Positions 1 through 10,100 of a stretch of 64,000 nt of DNA are shown here, one piece after another. Source of the DNA: Mixia osmundae IAM 14324. Taxonomy: Eukaryota > Basidiomycota > Mixiomycetes > Mixiales > Mixiaceae. Within the stretch, counting starts at the first letter, position 1, and every line of letters starts with the position of its first letter. A program made the translations under genes and the position numbers. Below the pieces are notes generated by a model. That model saw only the letters and a list, made by a program, of their open reading frames with translations, made no database searches and was not told the DNA's origin. The DNA lies in assembly GCF_000708205.1 (NCBI RefSeq), contig NW_014575554.1, forward strand, positions 310,001 through 374,000. The letters are read 5' to 3'.

Positions 1-558
1 GGCGACATCATCGAGGTCATCAAGGTAGAGAACGAGCACTGGGAGCGCGGCACCTGTCTGCGCACTGGCCAGACCGGTCTCTATCCTACAAACCACGTCG
101 AACGTTTGCCGGACACAAACAGGAGCACCTCATCTTTCAACTCGATCCCTCCACCGCCGCCCATGAACACGTACAACAGCTACCAACAGCAGCAACCATA
201 TAGCGCCCCTCCGCCTCCTGGCTGGCAAGGACAACCCATCAATGAAAAGTGGCAACCCAATTATCAGCAGCAGCAGCAGCAGCAGCAACTCCAGCCTGCG
301 CCTCCGCAAGTCGTCGTGCAGCAGCCACCCAAGGCAAGCTCATTGCAAGTGCAATACATACCCGGGCTGACGCCTATCTCTCACTTTGCAGAAGCATGGC
401 TTCCTCTCGGGCTCGACGGGCAACACTCTCAAGCACAGCGCTGTTGGTGGCGTCAGTCGTTACCTCTTTGTTTTTGGCTTGCGCTGACGCTCCGCCCTTA
501 GCTTGGTTTCGGTGCAGGCAGCGCTCTCGCCTCGGAGCTCGTCCATGGTATCTTCTAG
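1..558 (+). CDS. SH3-domain protein of the Lsb1/Pin3 type, 3' part
   Basis: The 5' part lies outside the window. The frame opens inside an SH3 domain: the end of the fold is visible as GDIIEVIKVENEHWERG followed by GLYPTNHVERL. A Pro/Gln-rich linker with a CAG-encoded glutamine run follows. Two introns are inferred. The first ends at 391 and starts either at 349 (GTGCAA donor) or at 334 (AAG|GCAAGC donor); both keep frame, and the 58-nt GC version matches local intron sizes better. The second is 452-501. The last exon then encodes the Gly-rich tail GLGFGAGSALASELVHGIF and a stop at 558. This tail (KHG...GNTL..SAVGG.GFGAG) is typical of fungal Lsb1/Pin3 proteins, which bind Las17/WASP through SH3 in endocytic actin patches. 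Read without splicing, the tail is lost. The family call is strong; the exact orthologue is not settled. Confidence 0.8.
265..288 (+). repeat. CAG trinucleotide run
   Basis: Seven CAG units followed by CAA lie in frame in the SH3 gene and encode eight glutamines in its linker. Such runs vary in length between strains. Confidence 0.9.
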
Positions 559-667
559 CTTCCCTCATCATGTTCTGTGGAATCACTGCATAATGTACAT
601 TGTTTGACAACCATCGAGTGTTACATGCAACATAAGCGCCGTGCGTTATATGTCTATATGACGCCCA

Positions 668-2044
668 TCAATTATCTGTCTGAGCGTAACGTGCTCTGGT
701 CTGTCGACTGAGCTGTACTGCATCAATGGCCAGATCGAACAACTTGAAGAGAAGGCCGCAGTAGATCACAATGGCGTCCACAGCAACGCCGAAGCCAATG
801 ATGGTCGCGCGAACACCGAGTGACATGAGCAACAGGATCAGGTGCTGTGCCGATCCCTTGACGCTCTGTCTGAAGCGCGCTACTGACACGAGAGCGATGC
901 CTCGATTGACCAAAGGCGAATCGAACAAGACAAGGAGTGGCGCAGTGAAGAGGAAGAGAAGCGCTCTGACGATGTTCTCTCGCGTGACTTGCGGCATCTC
1001 CTCTTCGTATGCACGCCTGTGTGATGTCCGCAGGGTACCGCTTTGGGCAGAATGACCATCGGCTTGAGAAGTGAAAGTGTGTACGGTCGGTGTGCGTGGG
1101 TATCGTCTTCGTGCTTTTTGTGCGGTGTCGACGTCTGAGAAGTAGTCTTCATCGCCAGGTACGTCAGGCTCGCCGTCTTCCGAAGCGCCGATGATGTTGA
1201 TCGCAGGTCCAGCTTGACAGTTGAGCTTCGAAGGGCGTTTGCGTAGGTAGGCAGGACGCGGCGGCAGAAAGAACGACACTTCCTTCGGCTTGCTGGGTGA
1301 GTCATCGCTTGCACCCGCGCGAAGTTCAGAAGCTGTTTTGGCTCGTCTGAGTATTGGCGCTGGTCTGAGAGGAGGCGATGTTGTGGGTACTGCAGAGGCA
1401 GAGACTGAGCGCAACGGTGACGACGCGCCTGAAGCTGTGTTGCTGCGCGGTCGCATGCTTGGTCGTACAAACTCGGACTGATAGTGCGTTGGCGTTGCTG
1501 AACCACTCTGCTCATCCACGCTTGCCCTGCTAAGCCTCGGCAGGATTTCGACGAGGATGGGTTGATCAGAGGCGGAGACATCATCGCCGTACTTGTCCAG
1601 ATGGTCGACGAGATCAAAGTAGGTGCCCTGGGACGACTTTTGTGGTACGCCTGACAGATTGTCGTCATCGTCTGTGCCATCTTCCACCCAAGCAGCTCGC
1701 CACGATACGCCTGGTCCGGTCAGTCCGGGCAGAAACTTGTTGTGCACAGGCGAGCTGGCGTCATCTTCGTCATCGGAAGTCAGGGAAGTATTGCACTCTT
1801 CGCTTGATGAGGTCTGCGTCGCACTAGGAGTGCCCAGGGATGAAGTCGACCGGAAACTCGCTGAAGACAGAGACCCGAGGCTCTCATCTGAGGCCGTCCT
1901 GGCGTGTATCGAATGTATGAGCGGCTTCGCTTGCACTGTTGCTGCACTATCGCTTCGTTGATGGGACCCAAAGTCTTGCAGGTCGAGCAGCATGATCGTG
2001 CCGTCCGCCATGTTGCCGTATGAGCAGACTGTTGCGCTGCTCAT
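668..2044 (-). CDS. Ser-rich protein with C-terminal membrane segments, function unknown
   Basis: An uninterrupted 458-codon frame starting MSSATVCSYGN. Residues 1 to about 345 are rich in Ser, Thr, Pro and Asp and look disordered, with many SP/TP sites and an acidic stretch near residue 95. The last 110 residues hold hydrophobic segments (RALLFLFTAPLLVLF, HLILLLMSLGV, GFGVAVDAIVIYCGLLFKLF), so the protein is probably anchored in a membrane by its C-terminal part with a long cytosolic tail. I recognise no catalytic motif or family. It faces the next gene across about 470 bp of shared upstream sequence. Confidence 0.7.
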   Translation of the reverse strand: MSSATVCSYGNMADGTIMLLDLQDFGSHQRSDSAATVQAKPLIHSIHARTASDESLGSLSSASFRSTSSLGTPSATQTSSSEECNTSLTSDDEDDASSPVHNKFLPGLTGPGVSWRAAWVEDGTDDDDNLSGVPQKSSQGTYFDLVDHLDKYGDDVSASDQPILVEILPRLSRASVDEQSGSATPTHYQSEFVRPSMRPRSNTASGASSPLRSVSASAVPTTSPPLRPAPILRRAKTASELRAGASDDSPSKPKEVSFFLPPRPAYLRKRPSKLNCQAGPAINIIGASEDGEPDVPGDEDYFSDVDTAQKARRRYPRTPTVHTFTSQADGHSAQSGTLRTSHRRAYEEEMPQVTRENIVRALLFLFTAPLLVLFDSPLVNRGIALVSVARFRQSVKGSAQHLILLLMSLGVRATIIGFGVAVDAIVIYCGLLFKLFDLAIDAVQLSRQTRARYAQTDN

Positions 2045-2516
2045 TGCGTCAGCCTATAATTCTCTCTGGCCGATATAATTATGCGCACTATGTTTGAGAT
2101 GCAGGCTGCTCCGCACAGTCCTGCTGAGGCTCGAGCGTGTCGCGGTGACAAGATGGAAGAGGCCGTGTGAGGTCGAAGCGTCGTGCTAGATGCTGGCGAC
2201 GAACACAAACGACCAGGACACCAAGTTTGCAGATGGCAGCACTGGGTCTGGCCGAGCCAGTGTTGCCAGACACTCGCGACTCACAAATGCGACGATCAGC
2301 GTGAAAAAGGTCGTCGACGCTGGATGACACGACGAGGTGTATGCGTGTGCGCCTTTGCCTTCTTCGGCGACGACAGGACAATCGCGTCGCGCGTTCGACG
2401 ATCCCAAACCTTATTCGGCAGGCTAGAAGCTCACGGTTGCGCTCAGGCTCGCGCTCGCTCAGTCCTATCGCACCTGTAGCAGAAATGCATATGCCGTTCT
2501 GTGTATCTTGCGAGTC
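2045..2516. other. Divergent intergenic region
   Basis: About 470 bp between two divergently read membrane-protein genes. Short open frames cross it on both strands, but none has a recognisable motif, and I see no RNA gene or repeat. It presumably carries both promoters. Confidence 0.5.
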
Positions 2517-3407
2517 ATGAGCAGTCTCATTCTGAGTATCACGCCGAGCGAAGTCGATACTGCCGCCTTGCCGACGGTATTGGCGACAAGTGCCTCGCCA
2601 CTGAATGCGCCAACGTCTGCAGTCACTTCGACATCCTCATCGAGCAGTCAGGCGGTAGTCAATACACCGATCCATCAGCTGCCTCTCAACATCATTGCCA
2701 TCTCCGCTGTCGCTCTTGTTGTGCTTCTGACAGCGATTGTGCTGGCCTTCAAGGTCATAGAGCGAGCAGACCGACGACGAGACGCTGCACTGACGACATT
2801 CGTACATGCGAAGACAATCAAGCGTGTGTGGCCAGATCGAAAGAGCGAAGATGAGAAAACTGGCTCATGGTCGAGCGCAAGCAGCGCGATCGAGCCAGTC
2901 GCTTTACGACTGCCTGTGATCGGTCAAGTGCGGTCGCCCGGCACACCTATCATGACCGAACAGCCTTCGCGCAAATCGCAGCGCCCGAGTCTGTTTGACG
3001 ATGCGATACGTGTCGACCAGACCATAGAGAGCCGATCAGATCCATTCAAGCGATCAGTGGTCGCGGAAAGGCTATCCGAAGAGACTGTGCGATCGATTCG
3101 TACACCAGCGCGACCTCCTCGTCCGGCCAGCTTGTCGCTTTCTGCCTTTCAGTGGCCACTGGCGAGTGCCAAGAGGTTGTCGCCCCCTCCATCTATCGCT
3201 AGCTTCGATCATCCCTTTGACGACTCGCCGCCGTTCTCGAGCTCGGCTATGTCAACGCTGAGCCAGAAGCAGGCTTTTCAATGGCGATCAAGATTTGCCA
3301 GGCTTGCTTGGAACGGTCGTAGCTTCAGCATTGCGTCCAGTCGAGAGTCTCTGGCAGATCCGAGCGTCAAAACGTCGAGCTGGCTCGAGTTCAGAGAGCG
3401 TGACTAG
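2517..3407 (+). CDS. Single-pass membrane protein, function unknown
   Basis: An uninterrupted frame of 296 codons from the ATG at 2517 (the frame is open slightly further upstream, but without ATG). A Ser/Thr-rich N-terminus of about 55 residues precedes one strong transmembrane segment at about residues 56-78 (IIAISAVALVVLLTAIVLAF), followed by basic residues (RADRRRD) and a Ser/Pro-rich cytosolic tail of about 215 residues. The order Ser-rich head, one helix, positively charged stop and phosphorylatable tail resembles fungal surface or signalling single-pass proteins, but no domain is recognisable. Confidence 0.65.
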   Translation: MSSLILSITPSEVDTAALPTVLATSASPLNAPTSAVTSTSSSSSQAVVNTPIHQLPLNIIAISAVALVVLLTAIVLAFKVIERADRRRDAALTTFVHAKTIKRVWPDRKSEDEKTGSWSSASSAIEPVALRLPVIGQVRSPGTPIMTEQPSRKSQRPSLFDDAIRVDQTIESRSDPFKRSVVAERLSEETVRSIRTPARPPRPASLSLSAFQWPLASAKRLSPPPSIASFDHPFDDSPPFSSSAMSTLSQKQAFQWRSRFARLAWNGRSFSIASSRESLADPSVKTSSWLEFRERD

Positions 3408-3436
3408 CTAGCGAGTGTATTTTGTTGCCTTTTGCA

Positions 3437-4615
3437 TCACCATTCGTTCAAGCCTTTGACGCATCCAGGTGCTCGCGTGATACCTATTCCGCCGCGCAAG
3501 AGATCCGGAATGATCTTTCCATTCTTGATTGTTTGCTCGAACTGCAAGACGAGGATCAGCCGGGCTTGATAGATTCCTATGGAGCGCACAATTTGCTTGA
3601 TATCGCCCGGTGTGACTCGACCATACCAGACCATCGTACCTTGCGGGAAGGCAAGGATGACATTGCCAGCGTAGCGATGTCCGCCAATGTGAGAGCACTT
3701 GACGACGGCCACCCGCGCATGTCGTGTGTCCTCTGAGATTTCCCTCAATCGATTCTCTACTGCTGCTCCTGTCTGTTCTGCGTCTATTGCATAATCTTCT
3801 ATTGGTTTCTCGTCTATCTCGTCTAGATGCTCATCTACTTCCCATCCTTCGTGGGAGCACTCCTCCTTGATCTTGTCAATGAGCAACGGCGCAGCAATGG
3901 AGCATTTCTTGTCTCGTCGCTTGTGAGAGCACACGAGCATGGTGACCAAGTACGGCAACGGCTGAGAGCGCTCGTGACTTGCAGGGTCAAGCTGGCCCGT
4001 CCTGCGCGTCGTCGAGACGAGATGACGCTGGACAAGATCTGCAACTGGCTCCGGTTCGTTCTTGACTCGCGTGATGATCTTGTAGTCCGGAAAGATCAGG
4101 ACCGATTGCGAGCTCGGGGTCGATAGATGACTTCCGTTGAGGATCGTCACGTTCGACGGCAAAGCCTCGTCGCCGTCACTTTCGCGTACCAACGAGGGAT
4201 GGACGCCCGAACGTTCTTCCTCTGCAGCTTTGGACAATCCGAGCTTTTGCATAAAGCTACTGCCTGCTCGAGGCTTAGCCGGCCGTCTGATCCGCTCCGG
4301 CAGCGCCTTGAGCTGCTTGCTGTACTGCGCTTCGATCGTGAACGCAAGCGAGCTCTGATCGTCCATGACATCTCGGGTCCAATCGGATGCGCCGGTCGAG
4401 CAGACGACAAGCCTTGCGTAAGCATTGACTGTGCCTAGCAGCTTGGATTCTTGATCTATCTCCTTGTCCGTCGCTCGGCCGTAGCTAAAGTCGCAGTCCT
4501 CCTGACATGCGTCATCTTGACATTCGCTCGAAGCCGACGATAGAGGTACCCCTTGCGCCTTGAGCTGTGCGAGAATGGTGGCCTCGACCTGAGGTCGCTT
4601 GATGTGTGACACCAT
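3437..4615 (-). CDS. APD1: Apd1/Aim32-family thioredoxin-like [2Fe-2S] protein
   Basis: Intronless, 392 residues, of the sucrase/ferredoxin-like (Apd1) family. The signature is complete: a CX8C motif (Cys229 and Cys238 within CSHKRRDKKC) and an HX3H motif (His309 and His313 within SHIGGHRYAGN). In yeast Apd1 the equivalent two Cys and two His ligate a non-Rieske [2Fe-2S] cluster in a thioredoxin-like fold, and the protein is linked to redox stress tolerance. The protein ends LNEW; a terminal acidic-aromatic pair is the kind of signal the cytosolic iron-sulfur assembly targeting complex reads. An acidic Ser-rich insert lies near residues 120-165. It is divergent from the sugar transporter and convergent with the upstream membrane-protein gene, only 29 bp stop to stop. 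Confidence 0.9.
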   Translation of the reverse strand: MVSHIKRPQVEATILAQLKAQGVPLSSASSECQDDACQEDCDFSYGRATDKEIDQESKLLGTVNAYARLVVCSTGASDWTRDVMDDQSSLAFTIEAQYSKQLKALPERIRRPAKPRAGSSFMQKLGLSKAAEEERSGVHPSLVRESDGDEALPSNVTILNGSHLSTPSSQSVLIFPDYKIITRVKNEPEPVADLVQRHLVSTTRRTGQLDPASHERSQPLPYLVTMLVCSHKRRDKKCSIAAPLLIDKIKEECSHEGWEVDEHLDEIDEKPIEDYAIDAEQTGAAVENRLREISEDTRHARVAVVKCSHIGGHRYAGNVILAFPQGTMVWYGRVTPGDIKQIVRSIGIYQARLILVLQFEQTIKNGKIIPDLLRGGIGITRAPGCVKGLNEW

Positions 4616-4988
4616 TGGCTGTTGCGAGCTGGCTTTGAGTGATCGTGTCCTGAATTAGCCGAGTCACGCGTACGACGCACGACGTGTTGACGTCAATCGC
4701 TTGACATGCTCGATCTCTCGTGCCAGACCCGACTTGATTCTGCAGCGTCTTCCCTCGTTTTGTCCGCAAGCGCAGCTCCCCTAGTATCCTCAAACACTTT
4801 CGCCCACGGACGCTCGGCCGGGGACTCCACTCCTTAATTTGCGTGTCAGGTACCTCTCCTGTCGCAGAAGAGGTCATCCGTCTGTCGCCTCGATCTCCTC
4901 AAAAACTCTGTCATCGCCCGCTCGATCGCGCGAACTTCACCTCAGACGACCGAGCAGAGCTTCTCTCGCCGAGGCTAGCGTCAACGAG

Positions 4989-6817
4989 ATGGCGTACAAA
5001 TCAGATGACAAGGTCGTCATCGCTGCTGAAGAGCATGCAGAAGAGCGAGCGCCGTACGCTGCCGTGACTCGTCAGCCACAAGGCAAATATACCATCAGCT
5101 CGCCGGAGGGCAAGTCAAAGATTCCCGCCATTCTCATGGTCACCTTTGCTGCCTTTGGCGGTCTCCTCTTTGGGTATGCGATCGCTCTTCACCGCTATTG
5201 GCTCATCCTGAAATTGACCGGACTGCGCAGGTATGATACCGGCTACATCTCAGGCGTCAAGGCTATGCCCTTTTGGCTCCAATCGTTCGGATCGCGCGAT
5301 GCATCCGCACCCTCGGGTTACAGCATCACTACTGGCCAAGACTCGCTCGTCACATCCATTCTCTCCGTTGGGACGTTCTTCGGCGCTCTGATCGCCTATC
5401 CTCTGGGAGATCGACTTGGTCGCAAGCTCGGTCTGCAGACTGCCTGCGCTGTCTTTTCATCCGGTGTGGCGATGCAGACTGCTTCGAACAGTATCCCACT
5501 GTTCGTCATCGGTCGCATCTGTGCCGGCCTGGGCGTCGGCATGATCTCTTGTCTCGTGCCCATGTACCGTAAGCTTGCTCGCCATGTCGTCTGCGGCTTG
5601 CGCTGAAGTCAGGCACAGAAAGCGAGTGTTCGCCCAAATGGATCCGTGGCGGCGTTGTGGCTTGCTACCAGTGGGCCATCACGATTGGCCTTCTACTCGC
5701 CGCCATCGTCGTGAATGCAACCAAGGACATCAACAACAAGAGCTGCTACCAGATCCCCATCGGTCTCCAGTTCGTCTGGGCTGTCGTTCTAGCCGGCGGA
5801 ATGGCACTCTTGCCCGAATCGCCTCGCTACCTGATCATGAAGGGCCGCAACGAAGAAGCTCGCCAGTCTCTCGGTCGTGTCCTCACCGCAGACGCAGACA
5901 GCACCGAGGTCAGTGAAGAGTTCGACGACATTGCGACTGCTCTCCAGCACGAACGAGAAATCGGTGCCACATCCTATCTCGATTGCTTTCGATCTGGTGA
6001 AGGTCGCAACGCGCTCCGAACGTTGACCGGCATCTTCCTCCAGGCGATGCAACAGCTCACCGGTATCAACTTTATCTTCTACTACGGCACTACCTTCTTC
6101 CAGCGCTCGGGTATCAGCAATCCGTTCCTCATCACGATCGCTACCAACGTTGTCAATGTCGGCATGACCGTTCCTGGCATCATGCTCGTCGACAGACTCG
6201 GTCGTCGGTGGATGCTCATCTACGGAGCTATCGGCATGTGCATCTGCGAATATCTCGTCGCCATCATCGGTGTCACCATCTCGACTTCAAACCAAGCCGG
6301 TCAAAAAGTCCTCGTCGCCTTTGTCTGTATCTACATTGCTCATTTCGCTGCAACATGGGGTCCGCTTGCGGTGAGTAGATCGCCCAGTAGCTCGAAGATA
6401 TACTGATCCCGCGTCCCAGTGGGTCGTCTGTGGCGAAATCTTTCCTCTTGCTATCCGCGCAAAGGCCATGTCCATGTCGACCGCGTCGAACTGGTTCTGG
6501 AACTTCATCATCGGGTACATGACACCTTATCTCGTCGACGCTGGACCAGGTCATGCTGCGCTCGGGAGCAAGGTCTTCTTCATCTGGGGCACAACTTGCT
6601 TCGGCTCAGCAGTGTTTGCCTATTGCCTCATACCCGTCCGTGTTCGCGCGTTATCATAGAAGTGAGCTAACAGAGCAAGTCACATCTGCAGGAGACAAAG
6701 GGCCTATCGCTCGAACAGGTCGACATTCTCTACAGGCGCAGCAGCATCCGTGGCTCAAACGCGTACCGTGCGCAGATGCTCGCTGGTGACGTGCATGCTT
6801 CGGACGTGGAGAAGTAG
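4989..6817 (+). CDS. MFS hexose transporter
   Basis: Five exons (4989-5173, 5231-5568, 5619-6370, 6420-6635, 6692-6817) give 538 residues, the usual size for the sugar porter family. Hallmarks in order: FGYDTGYISGV rebuilt exactly across intron 1, GDRLGRKLG, YQSECSPKWIRG rebuilt across intron 2, PESPRYLIMKGR, QQLTGINFIFYYGT, VDRLGRRWML, and the loop WVVCGEIFPLAIRAKAMS after intron 3. The final exon is the cytosolic tail ending HASDVEK. Twelve membrane spans are expected at the plasma membrane. The tail is short, so it is more likely a Hxt-like carrier than a Snf3/Rgt2-type sensor. The substrate cannot be read from sequence. Confidence 0.93.
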
Positions 6818-7118
6818 TAGCATAACTGGGTATCACCATTGCATCTGGCTGAGTTTGTCGAAAGTCGTAGTGAACTGAGCGCAACATGCGATGGATCAGC
6901 GCGACGCGCGCTTGCAAGTCAGTGAAGTGACGGGACCGCAGGCCAGAGCGTGAGAGCGGTCGATTACGCTCTGAGCTGGCTCGCACTGCATTCTTGGATC
7001 TGCATCTGTCGAAAAGCTGGCAAAAGGTGCGTGTGCGGTGATGCGCTCAAGACAATAGCTGACGGGTATGGGGTCCTTGCCAACAGACGAGCTCGGCCAC
7101 TGCCGGCGGTAGCCTCTC

Positions 7119-10100
7119 ATGGCCCACCTACGCGGCCAACGACGGCAGTATGCGGGACAACAGGGAGCACAGCCTGAGCAGCGACACATCAAGCAAGAGT
7201 CATTTGACGCTGCCTCGTCACTCTTTGGCAATGCAGGCACGGGCGGCGACGACTTCTTTGCTTCTCCTGCCGCACAAGCGCAACAGAATACTCCCTTCCA
7301 GGCCGTCGTAGAGGAGCCAGAGCAAAAGTATGATCCTTACGCGGACAATGACGGTCAGGCGGCTTATGGCGCTCAGCAAGAGCAACCTCAATATGGCGCC
7401 TATGCGAGCTATGACGCACAGGCAGACGTCTATGCTGATTACGACCGCTCTCCCGTCAACGGCACGATCGACTTGCAACCTGCGCCAAGCTTCCAAAATT
7501 ATAACAACACCTACTCTGCTCCTAGCGCGAATGAGCGGCGACCCTACCTTTACGGCGACCCACAGCAGAACGATTATGGAACGCTGCAGAGCGACGCCGC
7601 TGGCTACGACCAGCACGCCACTTACGGTGCTCCCACTGAGGATCCCTACACGAGCCAATATGCGGCATATGCGCCGCAAACGCAGAATGGCATTGATGAA
7701 TACGGCCTCTCTGACGACGTCGTTGATGATGACGACGAGTATGAGAAATGGGTCAACTCAGTCTCTGCAGCTCCCTCCGCCCCACCGGTACAGGCTGCTC
7801 AAGCCACCACGAATGGGTACGGGGCGCAGGGCCTGGCAGAGTACGCTCAAACGGCAGCTACTCAGCCAGAAGTGGAAGACATTCAGCAGCAAGAGCATCA
7901 TGCGCAGCAGCACTACGCTCAGCAGTATGTTCAGCCTCAACCCGAGGCTGCGATCCAATCACAGACGTACGCTAATGGCCATGGCCGCGCCTATGCTGCG
8001 CCGACTTCGCCTAGTGCCGCCTACGACATTGGTGCTTCTGCAGACGCATTACTTCCTCCGAAAAAGCCTACACCGCCAGTACTCGCCATCGATACTTTGC
8101 AGTATACGCCTGCCGAGCAAGAGGCTGCTGACGCCTTGGATGAGATTGAAGACGAGTGGGGACTTGGCTCGCCCAGCGATCTAGCAGAAGAGACGCCCAA
8201 GTCTGCGGAGTCTGGCGCACAATACGCTCAGAGACCGATGACGCCGCAGCAAACTGCGCCAAAGACACCAACGATCCTGTCGCCTCCTCCGCCGCCGCGT
8301 ATGCTCACACGTCAGCCTCCGACACCGAAATCGAGCGCTAATGGTTTCACCTCTGCCCCTGCTCAGCCAAAATCTCCCTCGATCAAATCTCCGCCTGCGT
8401 TTGCGCCGCCTCCGAAGTCCTTCAAATCACCGACAGCGCCTGCAAAGGCTAGTCAGATCGTTGCTGCCGCGGAGCCTGCGTCGAGCATGGCGATTGCGCC
8501 GCAGCCAAAGCCGGTGCCAACAAGTATGAAGTCACCACCGTTGCGAAGTCTCAAATCGCCGCCGCTAGTCTCTGCACCAATCAAGCTGGCAGCGCCTGTG
8601 CAACAAGCGGCGGTCAATCGGCCGCAGGCACCTATGCCGCCGCCCAGTATGCCGACTGTGACGAGTCCAAAGCTACAGCCAGAGCCAGCCATCGATTTTG
8701 GCGGAGACGATGACTGGGGCTTTGATGACGAGGTCGCTGTGCCTGGTGAGGATTTTCTGCGTTCCAAAGACATGCGCTTACCAGAAAGCAGCGTCAGCTA
8801 CGCCGGAGCCTGCCCTGCCAATCGGGGAGCAAAGTCCAAAGGTGCCAGAGCTGCGAAGCCAGTCCACCGAGCTGCAGAGTGAGCCCGTCACGACAATGGC
8901 AGCGACAGGAGTTCCCAGCAAGGCGCCAGTGGAGCCAGTGCACGACGATCTGGGCGAAGATGGCTGGCCTGAGGTGCCAGAAGACTTGCTGCAGGAATCA
9001 GTCATGCCTGAGGCTATCGCCGATACTTTGCCTGTGCCGACTTATCAGCCCGTTGAGAGCGAACAAGTCGCAGTACAAGCAGAATCTGTGCAAGAGTCTG
9101 CTGAGATACCAGCAGAGGAAACGGATGCACACGCCTCAACCCTACCTGCAACTATAGACGATCCGTACGCTGCTTACTCTCAACCGCAGACTGTGGCCAG
9201 CTACGCTTATGACCCATACTCACCTTACGACGATCGGCCGGCTCAACAGCCGCTAGGGGCCCCCGACTTACACGTGTCTCCTTCCGCGAACGCATATGAG
9301 CCAGATCAGTATGCACCTCTCGAGCCGGCGGAAACCGAATACACGCAGCAAGACTACAGTAGCACTGATTATACGTCTCAGCCGGGGGACGTCGATCAAG
9401 CTCCGCAACATTATACACCTGAGATGGATACGACACGAGCGCAACTCATCGAGGACCCATATGCTCAAGCTCCAAGCGACGTGGGACGCTATGCGCAGGA
9501 GCAATACGCGCGTGAGGCTCATACGATCGAGCCGTATCAGCAAGATCAGTATGCGCAAGATCCATATGCGCAAGACCGCTATGCGCAAGAGGCAGAGGGT
9601 CTGGGGCAGTATGCAGAGGACCCGCAAGGGGCGCAAGCGGATCATCAGGCGGCAACTTTGCTGGTCAGCGAGGACACGTCAAATGGCTACGCGCAACCTT
9701 GTGATCCATATGCGCCCGCATCATCGCTTGCCCAAGAGCAGCCGGTATCGACCTACGAAGTCTACGCAGCGCCAAAGATGGAAGACTCCTACACGCCTTC
9801 TGTTGAGGCCTACCCGCCGCCCAATCTGCCACTCCATGCAACGGCTGCCCCGCGCGAGCTGAAGCGTGAGGTCGCTAGTCCACCTTTGCGACCATCAGAG
9901 CTGCCTTCAAAGCCTGCGAGATCGAGCAGTGACGTCTTCGATCCCTACGCGCTGCCTCGGCCAAAGTCTCGCGCTCGGGCTGCGCTCCGACCTAACATGT
10001 TCTCACCGCCGACGCCTTCCCAGAGCCAGCCAATGCCGACGTCAGCTGTATCACAGTCTGCACAGATAGCCGATCATCCAACGGTAGAAGTGGCAGCATC

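Noticed and set aside
249-593. Ala-rich overlapping frame at the left edge
   Set aside because: It is the CAG repeat read in another frame (GCA = Ala).
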